From assembly GCF_030232265.1 (NCBI RefSeq), contig NZ_JASPJK010000014.1:1-38278 (forward strand): a stretch of DNA of 38,278 bases, given 5' to 3'. The translations under genes and the position numbers were made by a program. This DNA comes from Corynebacterium sp. MSK041. Its GTDB lineage: Bacteria; Actinomycetota; Actinomycetes; Mycobacteriales; Mycobacteriaceae. The notes beneath the pieces are model-generated. The model was not told the origin of the DNA. It was given only the letters and a program-made list of their open reading frames with translations, and did not search any database. This document shows, one piece after another, positions 16,505 to 25,667 of the stretch (position 1 is the first letter of the stretch; every line of letters starts with the position of its first letter).

Positions 16505-17339
16505 AGGTGCGCTGGGCGCGCTCGAGCATGTTGGCGGTGGCGGCCTGGTAGTCGATGCGCCAGCCGGCGTTGTTGTTGAAGGCCTGGCCACGGTAGGTCC
16601 ACCAGGTGTACGGCGCATCCTCGGGGTGAAGGCGGCGGGCAACGTCAAACCACTGCGGGTCAGTGTTGGCGGCGCGACGGTTGTCACTTTCGTACTCGAC
16701 GGCGCCGAAGAAACCAGCCTCGTCCTTCGCGTCGGTGTCCTGCGCCTCATCATCCGGGAAGGCACCGAAAACAGCGTCCATGAATGCGCGCTCACCAGGC
16801 AGGAAGCCGGAGGACTTCGTGTTGGTCTTCCAGTTTTTCAGATCCTCGCGGCGGTGGCAGATATTCCAGTCGCCGCCAATCACCATGTCCTTGTTCGTTT
16901 CCGCCCACTGCGCCAGCAGCGGCTCAAACACATCGAGGAAACGCCACTTCTCATCCTGCTTCTCAGTGCCAGTGCTTCCCGACGGCAAATACAGCGACGC
17001 CACCGTCGTCCCACAGTCCAAACGGCCAGAAATGAAGCGGCCGGAATCTTCGAAGTGGGGGATGCCCACGGCGACGTCGATAAGCGGTGTGCGCGAGAGA
17101 ATGCCCACCCCGGCGCGACCCTTTGCGGCGGCTGGCGCGACATAGAGGTGCCATCCGGCTTCGAGTGCCGGTGCGAGCGCGGCCTGAGTCTGCTCCTCCG
17201 TGGCGCGAACTTCCTGCATAAGCACAACATCCGCCGGAGTGTGCTTCAACCACTCCAACATGCCCAAGTTGTTCTCATTGCGCACCTTCGTGGCCGCGCG
17301 GATCCCGTTAACGTTGACTGATGCGATGGTGAGGCTCAT
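16434..17339 (-). CDS. xthA: exodeoxyribonuclease III / AP endonuclease
   Basis: This 301-residue enzyme of the Mg-dependent endonuclease/exonuclease/phosphatase fold would cut DNA at abasic sites and digest 3' ends in base excision repair. Visible active-site motifs are ASVNVNGIRA (Asn11), LMQEVRA (Glu43), GGDWNICH (Asp157, Asn159) and the C-terminal WSDHSP (Asp292, His293). There is no Shine-Dalgarno site; TAGGGT (17348-17353) ends 8 nt before the ATG, suggesting a leaderless mRNA. It is divergent from icd. The last 23 codons plus stop are duplicated at 15642, beyond vapBC; this copy is the complete one. Confidence 0.93.
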   Translation of the reverse strand: MSLTIASVNVNGIRAATKVRNENNLGMLEWLKHTPADVVLMQEVRATEEQTQAALAPALEAGWHLYVAPAAAKGRAGVGILSRTPLIDVAVGIPHFEDSGRFISGRLDCGTTVASLYLPSGSTGTEKQDEKWRFLDVFEPLLAQWAETNKDMVIGGDWNICHRREDLKNWKTNTKSSGFLPGERAFMDAVFGAFPDDEAQDTDAKDEAGFFGAVEYESDNRRAANTDPQWFDVARRLHPEDAPYTWWTYRGQAFNNNAGWRIDYQAATANMLERAQRTWVEKAATVEERWSDHSPLLVEYR

Positions 17340-17347
17340 GCCCGATC

Positions 17348-17353
17348 ACCCTA
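17348..17353 (-). promoter_or_regulatory. xthA -10 hexamer, likely leaderless
   Basis: TAGGGT on the minus strand ends 8 nt before the xthA ATG and no ribosome site is seen between them. Confidence 0.35.
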
Positions 17354-17480
17354 CCTGTGCCACATTGGCGCGGGCGATTGCCCAGCCCCGAGGGCACGGT
17401 GGGCACGCTGACAGGCAAAGAGGTACGCTTGTGGGTCGAAAACAAAAAGAAGATAACCCAGAATTTTGTAGAGGTGACCC

Positions 17481-19700
17481 ATGGCCAAGATCATTTGGAC
17501 AAAGACGGACGAGGCACCACTGCTGGCAACGTACTCACTGAAGCCCATCGTGGAGGCTTTCGCGTCAAACGCAGGCGTAGACGTAGACACGTACGACATT
17601 TCCCTAGCCGGCCGCATCCTCGCGCAGTTCCCGGACTACCTGGAGGAAGACCAGCGTGTCCCGGACTACTTGGCACTGTTGGGTGATCTGTCTAAGACGC
17701 CGGAAGCCAACATCGTGAAGCTGCCGAACATCTCCGCTTCCCTGGTGCAGCTGAAGAACGCCATCAAGGAGCTGCAGGACGCTGGTTTTGCCATTCCGGA
17801 CTACCCGGTGAACCCGCAGACGGATGAGGAGCGTGACATCCTCAACCGCTACGACGCGGTGAAGGGCTCCGCCGTCAACCCGGTCCTGCGCCAGGGCAAC
17901 TCTGACCGCCGCGCACCTCGCTCCGTGAAGAACTTCGCCCGCAAGAACCCGCACTCCATGGGCGCATGGTCCAAGGATTCCAAAACGAACGTGGCCACGA
18001 TGGATGCCAATGACTTCCGCCACAACGAGAAGTCCGTCATCCTCGACCACGATGACACGTTGACCCTGAAGCTCACCGGCACTGATGGCCAGGAGAAGGT
18101 CTTCCGCGATGACATGAAGGTGGATAAGGGCGACGTTGTGGACGCAACCTTCATGTCTGCGCGTGCACTCGATGCCTTCCTGCTGGACACCGTCAAGCGC
18201 GCTAAGGACGAGGGCATCCTCTACTCCATCCACCTCAAGGCCACCATGATGAAGGTCTCCGACCCGATCATGTTCGGCCACGTTGTCCGCGCCTTCTTCA
18301 AGGACGTGTACGACCAGTACGGTGCACAGCTCATGGCTGCTGGCCTCGACGGCGAGTCCGGCCTGGGCGCGATCTACTCCGGCCTGTCCGAGTTGGACAA
18401 CGGCGAAGAGATCCGCGCTGCCTTTGACAAGGCCATGGCTGATGGCCCGGACCTGGCGCAGGTGAACTCCCACAAGGGCATCACCAACCTCCACGTGCCG
18501 TCTGACGTCATCGTGGATGCTTCCATGCCCGCCATGATCCGTAACTCCGGCCAGATGTGGAACGCCGATGACAAGCCGCAGGACACCCTGGCTGTCATCC
18601 CAGATTCCTCCTACGCCGGCGTGTACCAGGTGGTCATCGACGACTGCCGCGAGAACGGCGCCTACGACCCCACCACCATGGGCACCTCCCCCAACGTTGG
18701 CCTCATGGCCCGCAAAGCTGAGGAGTACGGCTCCCACAACAAGACCTTCAAGATGCCTTTCGACGGCACGATGCAAGTCATCTCCTCCACCGGCGACGTC
18801 CTGCTGTCCCACGAGGTTGAAGCCGGCGACATCTGGCGCTCCTGCCACACCCGCGGCGACGCCATCGAGGACTGGGTCAAGCTCGCTGTTGACCGTGCAC
18901 ACAAGTCGGGTATGAAGGCTGTGTTCTGGCTCGATCCACAGCGTGGGCACGACGCCAACATCCAGAAGTTGGCCGAAGCACAGCTGGCCAACCTGGACAT
19001 TGACGGCACCGACATTTCGTTTGCGTCGCCGGAAGAGGCCACCAAGATCACCGTCGACCGCATTCGCCGTGGCGAGGACACCATCTCCGTCACCGGTAAC
19101 GTGCTGCGTGACTACAACACCGACCTCTTCCCCATCCTTGAGCTGGGCACCTCCGCGAAGATGCTGTCCGTCGTCCCGCTCATGGCTGGTGGTGGTCTGT
19201 TTGAGACGGGTGCTGGCGGTTCCGCACCGAAGCACGTCCAGCAGGTCCAGGAAGAAAACCACCTGCGCTGGGATTCCCTGGGCGAGTACCTCGCGCTGAC
19301 CGAGTCCTTCTTCCACGAGGAAGACAAGCACGAGAATGCACGCGCTGGTGTGCTGGGCCGTACCCTGGACCGCGCCATCGAGCGCTACCTGGATGAGGGT
19401 CGCTCCCCGTCCCGCAAGGCCGGCGAGATCGATGACCGTGGCTCCCACTACTACATCGCCGCCTACTGGGCCGATGAGCTGGCTAAGCAGGACGAGGATG
19501 CAGAGCTCGCAGCAGGCTTTACCGCGATTGCTAAGGACCTCGCCGACAACGAGGCCAAGATCAACGAGGAACTCCTCGCCGTCCAAGGCTCCCCTGCTGA
19601 TCTCGGCGGCTACTACTGGCCGGACGACGAGAAGACCACCAAGGTCATGCGTCCGTCGGAGACCTTCAACCGGATCATCGACCGGACTGAGGACAACTAG
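17481..19700 (+). CDS. icd: monomeric NADP-dependent isocitrate dehydrogenase
   Basis: This 739-residue protein has the length and sequence style of the monomeric IDH class typical of corynebacteria. It oxidises isocitrate to 2-oxoglutarate in the TCA cycle and makes NADPH. It begins [12 protein letters not shown], then has [16 protein letters not shown], the substrate-loop stretch [27 protein letters not shown], and the C-terminal [13 protein letters not shown]. It is unrelated in length to dimeric IDH (about 420 residues). A GAGGTG ribosome site lies 4 nt before the ATG. Codon use is strongly biased toward C/G-ending optimal codons, as expected for high expression. A strong terminator follows. 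Confidence 0.97.
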   Translation: MAKIIWTKTDEAPLLATYSLKPIVEAFASNAGVDVDTYDISLAGRILAQFPDYLEEDQRVPDYLALLGDLSKTPEANIVKLPNISASLVQLKNAIKELQDAGFAIPDYPVNPQTDEERDILNRYDAVKGSAVNPVLRQGNSDRRAPRSVKNFARKNPHSMGAWSKDSKTNVATMDANDFRHNEKSVILDHDDTLTLKLTGTDGQEKVFRDDMKVDKGDVVDATFMSARALDAFLLDTVKRAKDEGILYSIHLKATMMKVSDPIMFGHVVRAFFKDVYDQYGAQLMAAGLDGESGLGAIYSGLSELDNGEEIRAAFDKAMADGPDLAQVNSHKGITNLHVPSDVIVDASMPAMIRNSGQMWNADDKPQDTLAVIPDSSYAGVYQVVIDDCRENGAYDPTTMGTSPNVGLMARKAEEYGSHNKTFKMPFDGTMQVISSTGDVLLSHEVEAGDIWRSCHTRGDAIEDWVKLAVDRAHKSGMKAVFWLDPQRGHDANIQKLAEAQLANLDIDGTDISFASPEEATKITVDRIRRGEDTISVTGNVLRDYNTDLFPILELGTSAKMLSVVPLMAGGGLFETGAGGSAPKHVQQVQEENHLRWDSLGEYLALTESFFHEEDKHENARAGVLGRTLDRAIERYLDEGRSPSRKAGEIDDRGSHYYIAAYWADELAKQDEDAELAAGFTAIAKDLADNEAKINEELLAVQGSPADLGGYYWPDDEKTTKVMRPSETFNRIIDRTEDN

Positions 19701-19726
19701 CTCCGTTTACGTGAGTTAAGCGATTA

Positions 19727-19770
19727 GGGTGTGCCCGCTCGGCAGTTTGGCCGGGCGGGCACACCCTTTT
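19727..19770 (+). terminator. rho-independent terminator of icd
   Basis: An 11-bp perfect stem GGGTGTGCCCG / CGGGCACACCC (19727-19737, 19756-19766) is followed by TTTT. It starts 27 bp after the icd stop and lies between two convergent genes. On the minus strand there is no T run after the stem, so it mainly serves icd. Confidence 0.9.
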
Positions 19771-19785
19771 GCTGCTTCCCCCGGA

Positions 19786-20331
19786 CTAGGAAAAATAACC
19801 CTTCATGTACTCCTGCGATCCGATCCCCACCGAATCAAAGAACTTAGCCATGTCGACTTCTTCCTGGAAGTACTCCAACTCATCCTCAGTCCCAGCGGCC
19901 TCCGCTTCCCTCATGTCTCGCATTGCGTCCTGAAGGGCATACGGTTGCCACACAGTGAGACCTAACTTCTCAAAGACATAGCTCGACGGAGCCTCCTCTT
20001 CATTGATCCGTGCACCATCATTGGATGCCATGAGCACCTCCGCGCATTCGATAGCGTTCATGCGCGACAAGGTATGCCCTTCCCACTCAACGTCAACGCC
20101 GTCCTTCTTCGGGTTGGTGGCACATTCCATGAACTCCACCCCGCCCCGGCCAAGATGCACCTGAATGCGCGCGGCGTTGAAGTAAAGCGTGGTGTCAGTC
20201 GAACCGCCCTCAGGCTGCCCGAGTACCGAACGCACCTGCTCGGCACTATCGCCAAAACGGACAGTGCCATCGCCGAAAGGCGCTTGGAAGTGGGCCCCTT
20301 CGTGTGAGATCAATTGAATCGAGGCGGACAT
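19786..20331 (-). CDS. conserved-looking protein of unknown function (181 aa)
   Basis: I do not recognise a family. The protein has no signal peptide or membrane segment, is acidic, and contains the stretch VRFGDSAEQVRSVLGQPEG followed by a predicted beta pattern (TLYFNAARIQVHLG, GVEFMECATN) and a second module ending KLGLTVWQP. Such 'F-G-x-s-x-e-x-v-r-x-x-L-G-x-P' stretches occur in cytoplasmic immunity-like proteins, but this is only an impression. The C-terminal part (about 140-170) is an acidic helix. The start at 20331 is chosen because a perfect AAGGAGGG lies 4 nt upstream; the frame remains open to 20451 without a better site. It is convergent with icd. Confidence 0.75.
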   Translation of the reverse strand: MSASIQLISHEGAHFQAPFGDGTVRFGDSAEQVRSVLGQPEGGSTDTTLYFNAARIQVHLGRGGVEFMECATNPKKDGVDVEWEGHTLSRMNAIECAEVLMASNDGARINEEEAPSSYVFEKLGLTVWQPYALQDAMRDMREAEAAGTEDELEYFQEEVDMAKFFDSVGIGSQEYMKGYFS

Positions 20332-20456
20332 CGGCCCTCCTTCGTGGTGAACAGATTTTCTCCGATAATAGCCTCCATTAATGCCGTATGCTGACCGGTT
20401 TCTACCCTCACCGCGCAATTTAAATTCACCCATTCGACACTGGCCCAGCATCTAAA

Positions 20457-20472
20457 TAGACAGCTTGGTCCG
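20457..20472 (+). promoter_or_regulatory. candidate McbR site upstream of metY
   Basis: TAGAC-N6-GTCCG resembles the McbR operator TAGAC-N6-GTCTA known from C. glutamicum, matching one arm fully and three of five bases in the other. It overlaps a second inverted repeat, GGTCCG (20467-20472) / CGGACC (20490-20495). It lies about 65 bp upstream of the predicted metY -10. Confidence 0.4.
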
Positions 20473-20512
20473 CTTATTTCACATTTGAACGGACCGAGCA
20501 CCCCATTACCGC

Positions 20513-20542
20513 TTGCGCGCCCCCGCGGGCGACTCCTACTTT
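20513..20542 (+). promoter_or_regulatory. metY promoter, leaderless
   Basis: TTGCGC (20513-20518) and TACTTT (20537-20542) are 18 bp apart. The -10 ends 7 nt before the ATG at 20550, so the mRNA would begin at that ATG. The other ATG at 20544 is too close to the -10 to be transcribed as a start. Confidence 0.5.
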
Positions 20543-20549
20543 TATGGGC

Positions 20550-21881
20550 ATGTCTCAGTACAACAACACTGCCGCTAATGATTGGTCCTTTGACACCCGC
20601 GCCATCCACGCGGGCCAGAACGTCGACTCCGATACCGGCGCCCGTAACCAGCCGATCTACATGACCACGTCCTACGTCTTCGAGGACACCCAGAACGCTC
20701 ATGACCGTTTCGCCCTGACTAATCCGGGCCCGATTTACACCCGTATTACGAACCCGACGCAGGAGGCGCTGGAGAACCGTCTCGCGTCGCTGGAGGGCGG
20801 CGTGGCAGCCGTCGCTTTCGCCTCCGGCATGGCGGCTGAGGTCGCGGCTATTACGAACCTGGCGAGCGCCGGCGACCACATTGTCACCTCCCCGCGCCTC
20901 TACGGCGGCACGGAGACGCTCTTTGAGGTCACGCTCCCCCGCCTGGGCATTGAGGTTGGCTTCGTGGACAACCCGGATGATCCGGAGAGCTGGCAGGCAG
21001 CCGTGAAGCCGAACACGAAGGCGTTCTACGGCGAAACCTTCGGCAACCCGATCGCGGACATCCTGGACATCCCGGCCGTCGCGAAGGTCGCCCACCGCAA
21101 CAAGGTGCCGCTCATCGTGGATAACACCATGGCCACCGCCGCGCTGGTCAGGCCGTTGGAGCTCGGCGCGGACATCGTCATCGTGTCCACCACGAAGTTC
21201 TACAGCGGCAATGGCGCAGCTCTCGGCGGCGCGCTTATCGACGGCGGCTCCTTCGACTGGACCGCCACCCGCGACGGCGAACCCGTCTTCCCCTACTTCG
21301 TTAACCCGGATCCGGCCTACCACGGTCTCGTCTACGCCGACCTTGGCCCCGCAGCCTTCGCCGTGAAGGCCCGCGCCGGCATCCTGCGTGACACCGGTGC
21401 CGCGATCTCCCCGTTCAACGCGTGGGTGACGCTGCAGGGGATTGATACGTTGGGGTTGCGCGTCGATAAGCACAATGAGAATGCGCTGAAGGTGGCCGAG
21501 TACCTCGCAGCCAAGGACGAGGTCGCGCACGTCAACTTCGCTGGTCTGCCGTCCTCCCCGCACTACGGCACGAAGGAGAAGCTCGGCCTGAAGTACACCG
21601 GCTCGGTCCTTTCCTTCGACCTCGCCGCCTCCGATCCCACGGTTGCACGTGAACAGGCATGGGCTTTTATCGACGCCCTCAATCTCCACTCCAACCTCGC
21701 CAACATCGGCGACGTCCGCTCCCTCGTCGTCCACCCGGCGTCCACAACGCACTCCCAGTCGAACGAGGAAGGTCTGAAGCGCGCCGGCATCACTCAGGGC
21801 ACGATCCGCCTGTCCGTGGGTATCGAGGATGTCGCCGACATCATCGCTGACCTCGAGCGTGGCTTTGCTGCTATCTCATGA
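20550..21881 (+). CDS. metY: O-acetylhomoserine sulfhydrylase
   Basis: This 443-residue PLP enzyme makes homocysteine from O-acetylhomoserine and sulfide. It has the Cys/Met-metabolism PLP fold: YTRITNPTQEALENRLASLEGG, the cofactor region VAFASGMAAE, and STTKFYSGNG with the PLP lysine at 216. The C-terminal SVGIEDVADIIADLERGF is typical. Start choice: ATG at 20544 and 20550 are both in frame. The later one matches the start of C. glutamicum MetY (M-x-x-Y-x-N) and sits 7 nt after a -10 hexamer. The stop overlaps the metX ATG by 4 bases (ATGA), so the two are translationally coupled. The preceding reaction is made by metX. Confidence 0.96.
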   Translation: MSQYNNTAANDWSFDTRAIHAGQNVDSDTGARNQPIYMTTSYVFEDTQNAHDRFALTNPGPIYTRITNPTQEALENRLASLEGGVAAVAFASGMAAEVAAITNLASAGDHIVTSPRLYGGTETLFEVTLPRLGIEVGFVDNPDDPESWQAAVKPNTKAFYGETFGNPIADILDIPAVAKVAHRNKVPLIVDNTMATAALVRPLELGADIVIVSTTKFYSGNGAALGGALIDGGSFDWTATRDGEPVFPYFVNPDPAYHGLVYADLGPAAFAVKARAGILRDTGAAISPFNAWVTLQGIDTLGLRVDKHNENALKVAEYLAAKDEVAHVNFAGLPSSPHYGTKEKLGLKYTGSVLSFDLAASDPTVAREQAWAFIDALNLHSNLANIGDVRSLVVHPASTTHSQSNEEGLKRAGITQGTIRLSVGIEDVADIIADLERGFAAIS

Positions 21882-23020
21882 TCACCCTCCCACCCGAAGG
21901 TGAACTAGCCACCCAACGCATCGGCGACCTCACCACGGAAGCCGGCGCGCTCATCCACGATGTGGAGATCGCCTACCAGCGTTGGGGTGCGTTCAGTGGC
22001 GACCCCCACGGCCGCAACAACCTCATCGTCGTCGAGCACGCTTTGACGGGTGACTCGAACGTGGCCGACTGGTGGGGCGATCTCATCGGGCCTGGTGCGC
22101 CGCTGGACACCGACCGCTTCTGCGTCCTGTGCACCAACGTCCTCGGCGGCTGCTCTGGCTCCACGGGCCCTTCGAGCCCGCACCCCGATGGCGGCGCGTG
22201 GGGCTCTCGCTTCCCCGCCATTTCCATCCGCGACCAGGTACGCGCCGAAGCAATCTTCTTGGAAGCGTTGGGCATCAACAGCATGCACGCCGTCATCGGT
22301 GGCTCCATGGGCGGTGCGCGCGCCCTCGAGTGGACGCTCATGTATCCGGACTGGGCAAACTACTCGTGTGTCATCGCAATGTCCGCCCGCGCATCTGCCT
22401 GGCAGATCGGTATTCAAACCGCCCAGATTTCTTCCATCGTGCGCGACCCGGACTGGCAGGGTGGTGACTACTACGGCACCGGCGCCTCCCCCGATGCAGG
22501 CCTGGCTGCTGCGCGCCGCATCGCCCACCTCACCTACCGTGGCGAGCAGGAAATCGACGAGCGCTTCGGCACCATGCCCCAACCCGGCGAAAACCCCCTG
22601 GGCACTCACCGTGACGAACAACAGCGCTTCGCGGTGCAAAGCTACCTCGACCATCAAGGCGAGCAGCTCGTCAAGCGTTTCGACGCCGGCTCCTACGTCA
22701 CCATCACCGAATCCCTCTCCCGCCACGACATCGGCCGTGGTCGCGGCGGACTCAACCGCGCACTGGCCCAGATCAACGTGCCCACCATGGTTGTTGGCGT
22801 GGACACGGACATCTTGTATCCGTTCCACCAGCAGGAACACTTGTCACGCAATATTGGCAACCTGCTGGCCATGAACAAGATCGTCTCCCCTGTCGGCCAC
22901 GATGCCTTCCTTGTGGAGACCCGCCAGATGGGCCACATCCTGCGCAACTTCATCGCGCTGGCCGACCAGACCCCCTCGGCCACTGACCTAGCCAAGCAGC
23001 GCGGCAACTACGAGATCTAG
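21878..23020 (+). CDS. metX: homoserine O-acetyltransferase
   Basis: This 380-residue alpha/beta-hydrolase-fold enzyme acetylates homoserine with acetyl-CoA, the first dedicated step to methionine. The catalytic triad is visible: nucleophile Ser143 in GGSMGGARALEW, Asp311 in DTDILYP, and His341 in VGHDAFL. The oxyanion/lid stretches GDSNVADWW and GGCSGSTGPSS are typical of actinobacterial MetX. The ATG overlaps the metY stop, and no own ribosome site is needed. The metY-metX order as an operon differs from species where the two genes are separately transcribed. Confidence 0.96.
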   Translation: MITLPPEGELATQRIGDLTTEAGALIHDVEIAYQRWGAFSGDPHGRNNLIVVEHALTGDSNVADWWGDLIGPGAPLDTDRFCVLCTNVLGGCSGSTGPSSPHPDGGAWGSRFPAISIRDQVRAEAIFLEALGINSMHAVIGGSMGGARALEWTLMYPDWANYSCVIAMSARASAWQIGIQTAQISSIVRDPDWQGGDYYGTGASPDAGLAAARRIAHLTYRGEQEIDERFGTMPQPGENPLGTHRDEQQRFAVQSYLDHQGEQLVKRFDAGSYVTITESLSRHDIGRGRGGLNRALAQINVPTMVVGVDTDILYPFHQQEHLSRNIGNLLAMNKIVSPVGHDAFLVETRQMGHILRNFIALADQTPSATDLAKQRGNYEI

Positions 23021-23050
23021 CCCACCACCAGTACGAATGCGTGGGTCTAG
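23017..23050. terminator. possible weak hairpin between convergent genes
   Basis: CTAGCCCAC (23017-23025) pairs with GTGGGTCTAG (23041-23050) except for one bulged T, with the loop between metX and the convergent DUF1266 gene. Both stop codons lie in the stem. No T tract follows on either strand, so termination is uncertain. Confidence 0.3.
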
Positions 23051-23946
23051 GCGTTCGGCTCTGTCCTGTAGTCGCCGTGCAGCGGGTATTTGAACCACAC
23101 TGAATCGGGGTGGTTCAACCGCACCCACATCATGTCGCGGTAGTCCAGGGTTTCTTCATCGAGAATCTCCTGCCATTTCGCGCGCCCGAGTAGGTACTGG
23201 TCCACATGGTCGCGCCAACTCTCCGAATACTCCCGGGTGAGGGCAAGCGCAGCAGAGGAAATGTGCAGGTACTGGTCCAGATCGATCATTCCGATGATGC
23301 ACCCGATTCGGGCTAAGCGGGCAGCGCGCCCAATATCCCACCCCACAAGGGTGCTCGGAAGCTTCTGCGGGATCAGCTTCTCGTTGTGCTCCTGAGTGTA
23401 GAGGTCGAGGCAGACTTCAAGCCGCTCCCGCAAGAAGTCTTCTGGGATCTCGGTGTCCCGGAGGTCAGCCACCGCTGCCTCAATGATCTGCGGGACCGAA
23501 TCGTCTCGCTGCTCGAAAGGAAGATCGGCGAGCTGTTGCATATAAGGACGTAGAACCTCATACTCCGCATCGCCTGGGTCGCCCAACAAAGATGAGACCA
23601 CGTCGAGCAGGTCATCCGGGGTATTGATCCCCCACCCCTGGGCGAGAAGCATCTTGAAATGCTCGTATGCCGCCTGCTGATCGGGGCCCGCCTGCGGCGT
23701 GATCACTTGCGGAGGCGCATCCATCGGTGCCTTTTCGGACTCGCCAAACGGCATCATGAGCGAGACTGCCAGGCCACCTTCAATCGGAAGCGCCCCTGTC
23801 TCCACATGGTTGAGTTCCATTTCCCCGGGCTCAATCGCCCGGTCCATGTGCTCGTCGTAATTTTTCGACAATTCGAGCGCCATGGCTCCCCGCATGGAAA
23901 AGTGGCCCTTTTTCTTCTTTTTCTTTTTCTTATTCCAGCCGAACAT
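23047..23946 (-). CDS. DUF1266-type protein with N-terminal lysine run
   Basis: The protein has 299 residues. The C-terminal half (about 195-285) matches the DUF1266 pattern: GWDIGRAARLARIGCIIGMID, then SWRDHVDQYLLGRAKW. The function of this family is not established. The N-terminus has eight consecutive lysines after MFGWN, encoded by an A-rich tract of AAA/AAG codons (about 23905-23930). No signal peptide is seen, so it is probably cytoplasmic. A TAGTCT hexamer ends 6 nt before the ATG, and no ribosome site is present, so the mRNA may be leaderless. The gene is convergent with metX, 26 bp away. Confidence 0.8.
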   Translation of the reverse strand: MFGWNKKKKKKKKGHFSMRGAMALELSKNYDEHMDRAIEPGEMELNHVETGALPIEGGLAVSLMMPFGESEKAPMDAPPQVITPQAGPDQQAAYEHFKMLLAQGWGINTPDDLLDVVSSLLGDPGDAEYEVLRPYMQQLADLPFEQRDDSVPQIIEAAVADLRDTEIPEDFLRERLEVCLDLYTQEHNEKLIPQKLPSTLVGWDIGRAARLARIGCIIGMIDLDQYLHISSAALALTREYSESWRDHVDQYLLGRAKWQEILDEETLDYRDMMWVRLNHPDSVWFKYPLHGDYRTEPNA

Positions 23947-23952
23947 GACTCA

Positions 23953-23958
23953 AGACTA
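23953..23958 (-). promoter_or_regulatory. -10 hexamer of the DUF1266 gene
   Basis: TAGTCT on the minus strand ends 6 nt before the ATG at 23946, consistent with leaderless transcription. Confidence 0.35.
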
Positions 23959-23977
23959 CCGCACTGAGCAGGGGCAG

Positions 23978-24352
23978 CTAGCTACCCAGGGCGTCCACCG
24001 ACACCGCCAGCCACACGAGGGCGGTGCCCGTAACTCCGGTGAAAATCGCGTCGAAACGCCTCGAGCGCACCGCGAGCAAACCCATCACCTGTGAATCGCA
24101 CGTGAGGCGGCAGGCGGTCAGCCACAGCATGGCCATGCCAAGGGTGAAGGTGGCGCGGCGCCAGTGTTCCGTCACGGAAAACAGGGTGGCCACTACAAAC
24201 CCGAGCGCGAACAGCCCCACCATCACCTGCTGCAGGCGCAGAGGCAGCTTTGATGGTGGGTTGTAGATGTCGTGTGGGTTGTCCAGGCTCGGCGGCAGCG
24301 CAGAACCCGGCCTGGACGGTTGGTTACTGTGCGTCGGCAAGGTGCTCGGCAC
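23978..24352 (-). CDS. DUF3017-type integral membrane protein
   Basis: The protein has 124 residues: a polar, Pro/Ser-rich N-terminus (about 1-38) followed by three hydrophobic segments near 42-60, 68-83 and 103-122. Small three-helix proteins of the DUF3017 family are frequently encoded beside folD in actinobacteria, as here. Function unknown. It starts with GTG at 24352, overlapping the 3' end of folD by 29 bases in another frame; a TTG a few codons later is an alternative that would still overlap. A GGAG lies very close to the GTG. Probably expressed from the folD promoter. Confidence 0.72.
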   Translation of the reverse strand: MPSTLPTHSNQPSRPGSALPPSLDNPHDIYNPPSKLPLRLQQVMVGLFALGFVVATLFSVTEHWRRATFTLGMAMLWLTACRLTCDSQVMGLLAVRSRRFDAIFTGVTGTALVWLAVSVDALGS

Positions 24353-25190
24353 GCTCCACGATGTTGCGCACCAAGAAGGTGCGGGTCATGGGGCCAACGC
24401 CACCCGGGTTCGGGGAGACCCAACCGGCCTTCTCCCAGACGTCGGGGTGGACGTCGCCGGTGGTTTTGCCGTCGACACGCGAAACGCCAACATCGAGCAC
24501 CGCGGCGCCTTCTTTGACCATGTCGGCGGTGATCATGTGGGGCTTGCCGGCGGCGGCGATGATCACGTCGGCGCGCCGAGTCTCAGCGGTGAGGTCCTTG
24601 GTACCGGTGTGGCAGAGCACGGCGGTGGCGTTAACGTCACGCTTGGTCAGCATGAGGCCAATCGGGCGGCCGACGGTCACGCCGCGGCCGATGACGCACA
24701 CGATCGCACCGTCCAAGTTCACGCCGAAACGCTCCAGCAGAGCCAGCGAACCATTCGGGGTGCACGGCAGTGGCGCTGGCTCGTTGAGCACGAGGCGACC
24801 CAGGTTGACCGGGTGCAGGCCATCGGCGTCCTTGTCCGGGTCGATGAGGCCCAGCACGCGGTTCTCATCCAGGTGCTTCGGCAGGGGCAGCTGCACGATG
24901 TAGCCGGTCACAGCCGGATCATTGTTCAGCTCCTCGATCACGGCGTCGAGCTCTTCCTGCGTGCAGTCGCCAGGAAGTTCCTTCATGATCGACGCGATGC
25001 CCAGCTGCTCACAGTCCTGGTGCTTCATGCGCACGTAGTTCTGGCTCGCCGGGTCCTCGCCGACCAGCACCGTGGCCAGTCCCGGCGTGATTCCCCGCTC
25101 CTTCAAGCGAGCCACGCGGGCCTCAAGATCCGCGAAAATCTCCTCGCGGTAGAGCTTTCCATCCAATTTGATCGCAGTCACGGCCACCAT
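24324..25190 (-). CDS. folD: bifunctional methylenetetrahydrofolate dehydrogenase / methenyl-THF cyclohydrolase
   Basis: This 288-residue enzyme interconverts 5,10-methylene-, methenyl- and 10-formyl-tetrahydrofolate for purine, Met and formyl-Met supply. Family motifs are present: [27 protein letters not shown] (active-site Lys), [34 protein letters not shown], the dinucleotide site [11 protein letters not shown], and [14 protein letters not shown]. The frame stays open far upstream, but ATG at 25190 is chosen by comparison with C. glutamicum FolD, which starts near TAIKLDG; GTG at 25187 or 25181 is also possible. The start region overlaps the promoter of the divergent trmL. Confidence 0.95.
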   Translation of the reverse strand: MVAVTAIKLDGKLYREEIFADLEARVARLKERGITPGLATVLVGEDPASQNYVRMKHQDCEQLGIASIMKELPGDCTQEELDAVIEELNNDPAVTGYIVQLPLPKHLDENRVLGLIDPDKDADGLHPVNLGRLVLNEPAPLPCTPNGSLALLERFGVNLDGAIVCVIGRGVTVGRPIGLMLTKRDVNATAVLCHTGTKDLTAETRRADVIIAAAGKPHMITADMVKEGAAVLDVGVSRVDGKTTGDVHPDVWEKAGWVSPNPGGVGPMTRTFLVRNIVERAEHLADAQ

Positions 25191-25192
25191 CT

Positions 25193-25198
25193 TAGACT
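25193..25198 (+). promoter_or_regulatory. trmL -10 hexamer, leaderless
   Basis: TAGACT ends 7 nt before the GTG start of trmL, and there is no ribosome site between them. The spacer between divergent folD and trmL is only 15 bp. Confidence 0.45.
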
Positions 25199-25205
25199 TT
25201 GATGT

Positions 25206-25667
25206 GTGCTTCACGTGATCTTCGACAACCCCGTCATCCCACCGAACACCGGCAACGCCATCCGCATGTGCGCAGGCACGGGTGCCACGCTGCACCTTGT
25301 GCGCCCTCTTGGGTTCTCGCTCGATGACAAGCATTTGCGCCGTTCAGGGCTCGATTATCACGATCTTGCGCACGTTGAGGTCCACGATGACCTCGACGCA
25401 TGCTTTTCGCTTCTCGACGGCAACATCTACGCCTTCACCACCTCCGCTACGCGCAGCTTCGCGGAGGTTGCGTACCAGCCGGGAGATGCGCTGCTGTTTG
25501 GCACTGAACCTACTGGCCTGCCACATGAGCATTCCCACCACGAACGCGTGACTGATCAGCTGCGCATCCCCATGCTGCCGGGGCGCCGGTCGATGAATCT
25601 GTCCAACTCTGCGGCGGTGGCTACATATGAGGCGTGGCGTCAGTTGGGGTTCCCTGGCGGGGTGTAA
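25206..25667 (+). CDS. trmL: tRNA (cytidine/uridine-2'-O-)-methyltransferase TrmL-like (SPOUT)
   Basis: This 153-residue protein has the small single-domain SpoU/TrmH form of TrmL, which methylates the wobble ribose (position 34) of leucine tRNAs using SAM. The motifs are [25 protein letters not shown], then [13 protein letters not shown], and the knot-forming [27 protein letters not shown]. The GTG start at 25206 is supported by the -10 hexamer 7 nt upstream. The last 47 bases overlap the end of the convergent bacterial-PH-domain gene on the other strand. Confidence 0.9.
   Translation: MLHVIFDNPVIPPNTGNAIRMCAGTGATLHLVRPLGFSLDDKHLRRSGLDYHDLAHVEVHDDLDACFSLLDGNIYAFTTSATRSFAEVAYQPGDALLFGTEPTGLPHEHSHHERVTDQLRIPMLPGRRSMNLSNSAAVATYEAWRQLGFPGGV

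Noticed and set aside
16341..17321. 326-codon plus-strand frame across xthA
   Set aside because: It lies antisense to xthA, whose catalytic motifs are all intact on the minus strand; the plus-strand translation is Arg/Val-rich without motifs.
17604..19586. Long open frame (660 codons) on the minus strand opposite icd
   Set aside because: It is an antisense shadow of the highly codon-biased icd gene; its product is compositionally odd, with no recognisable domain or start signals.
20310..21752. 480-codon minus-strand frame opposite metY
   Set aside because: Antisense shadow of metY; low-complexity Val/Gly/Arg product and no ribosome site.
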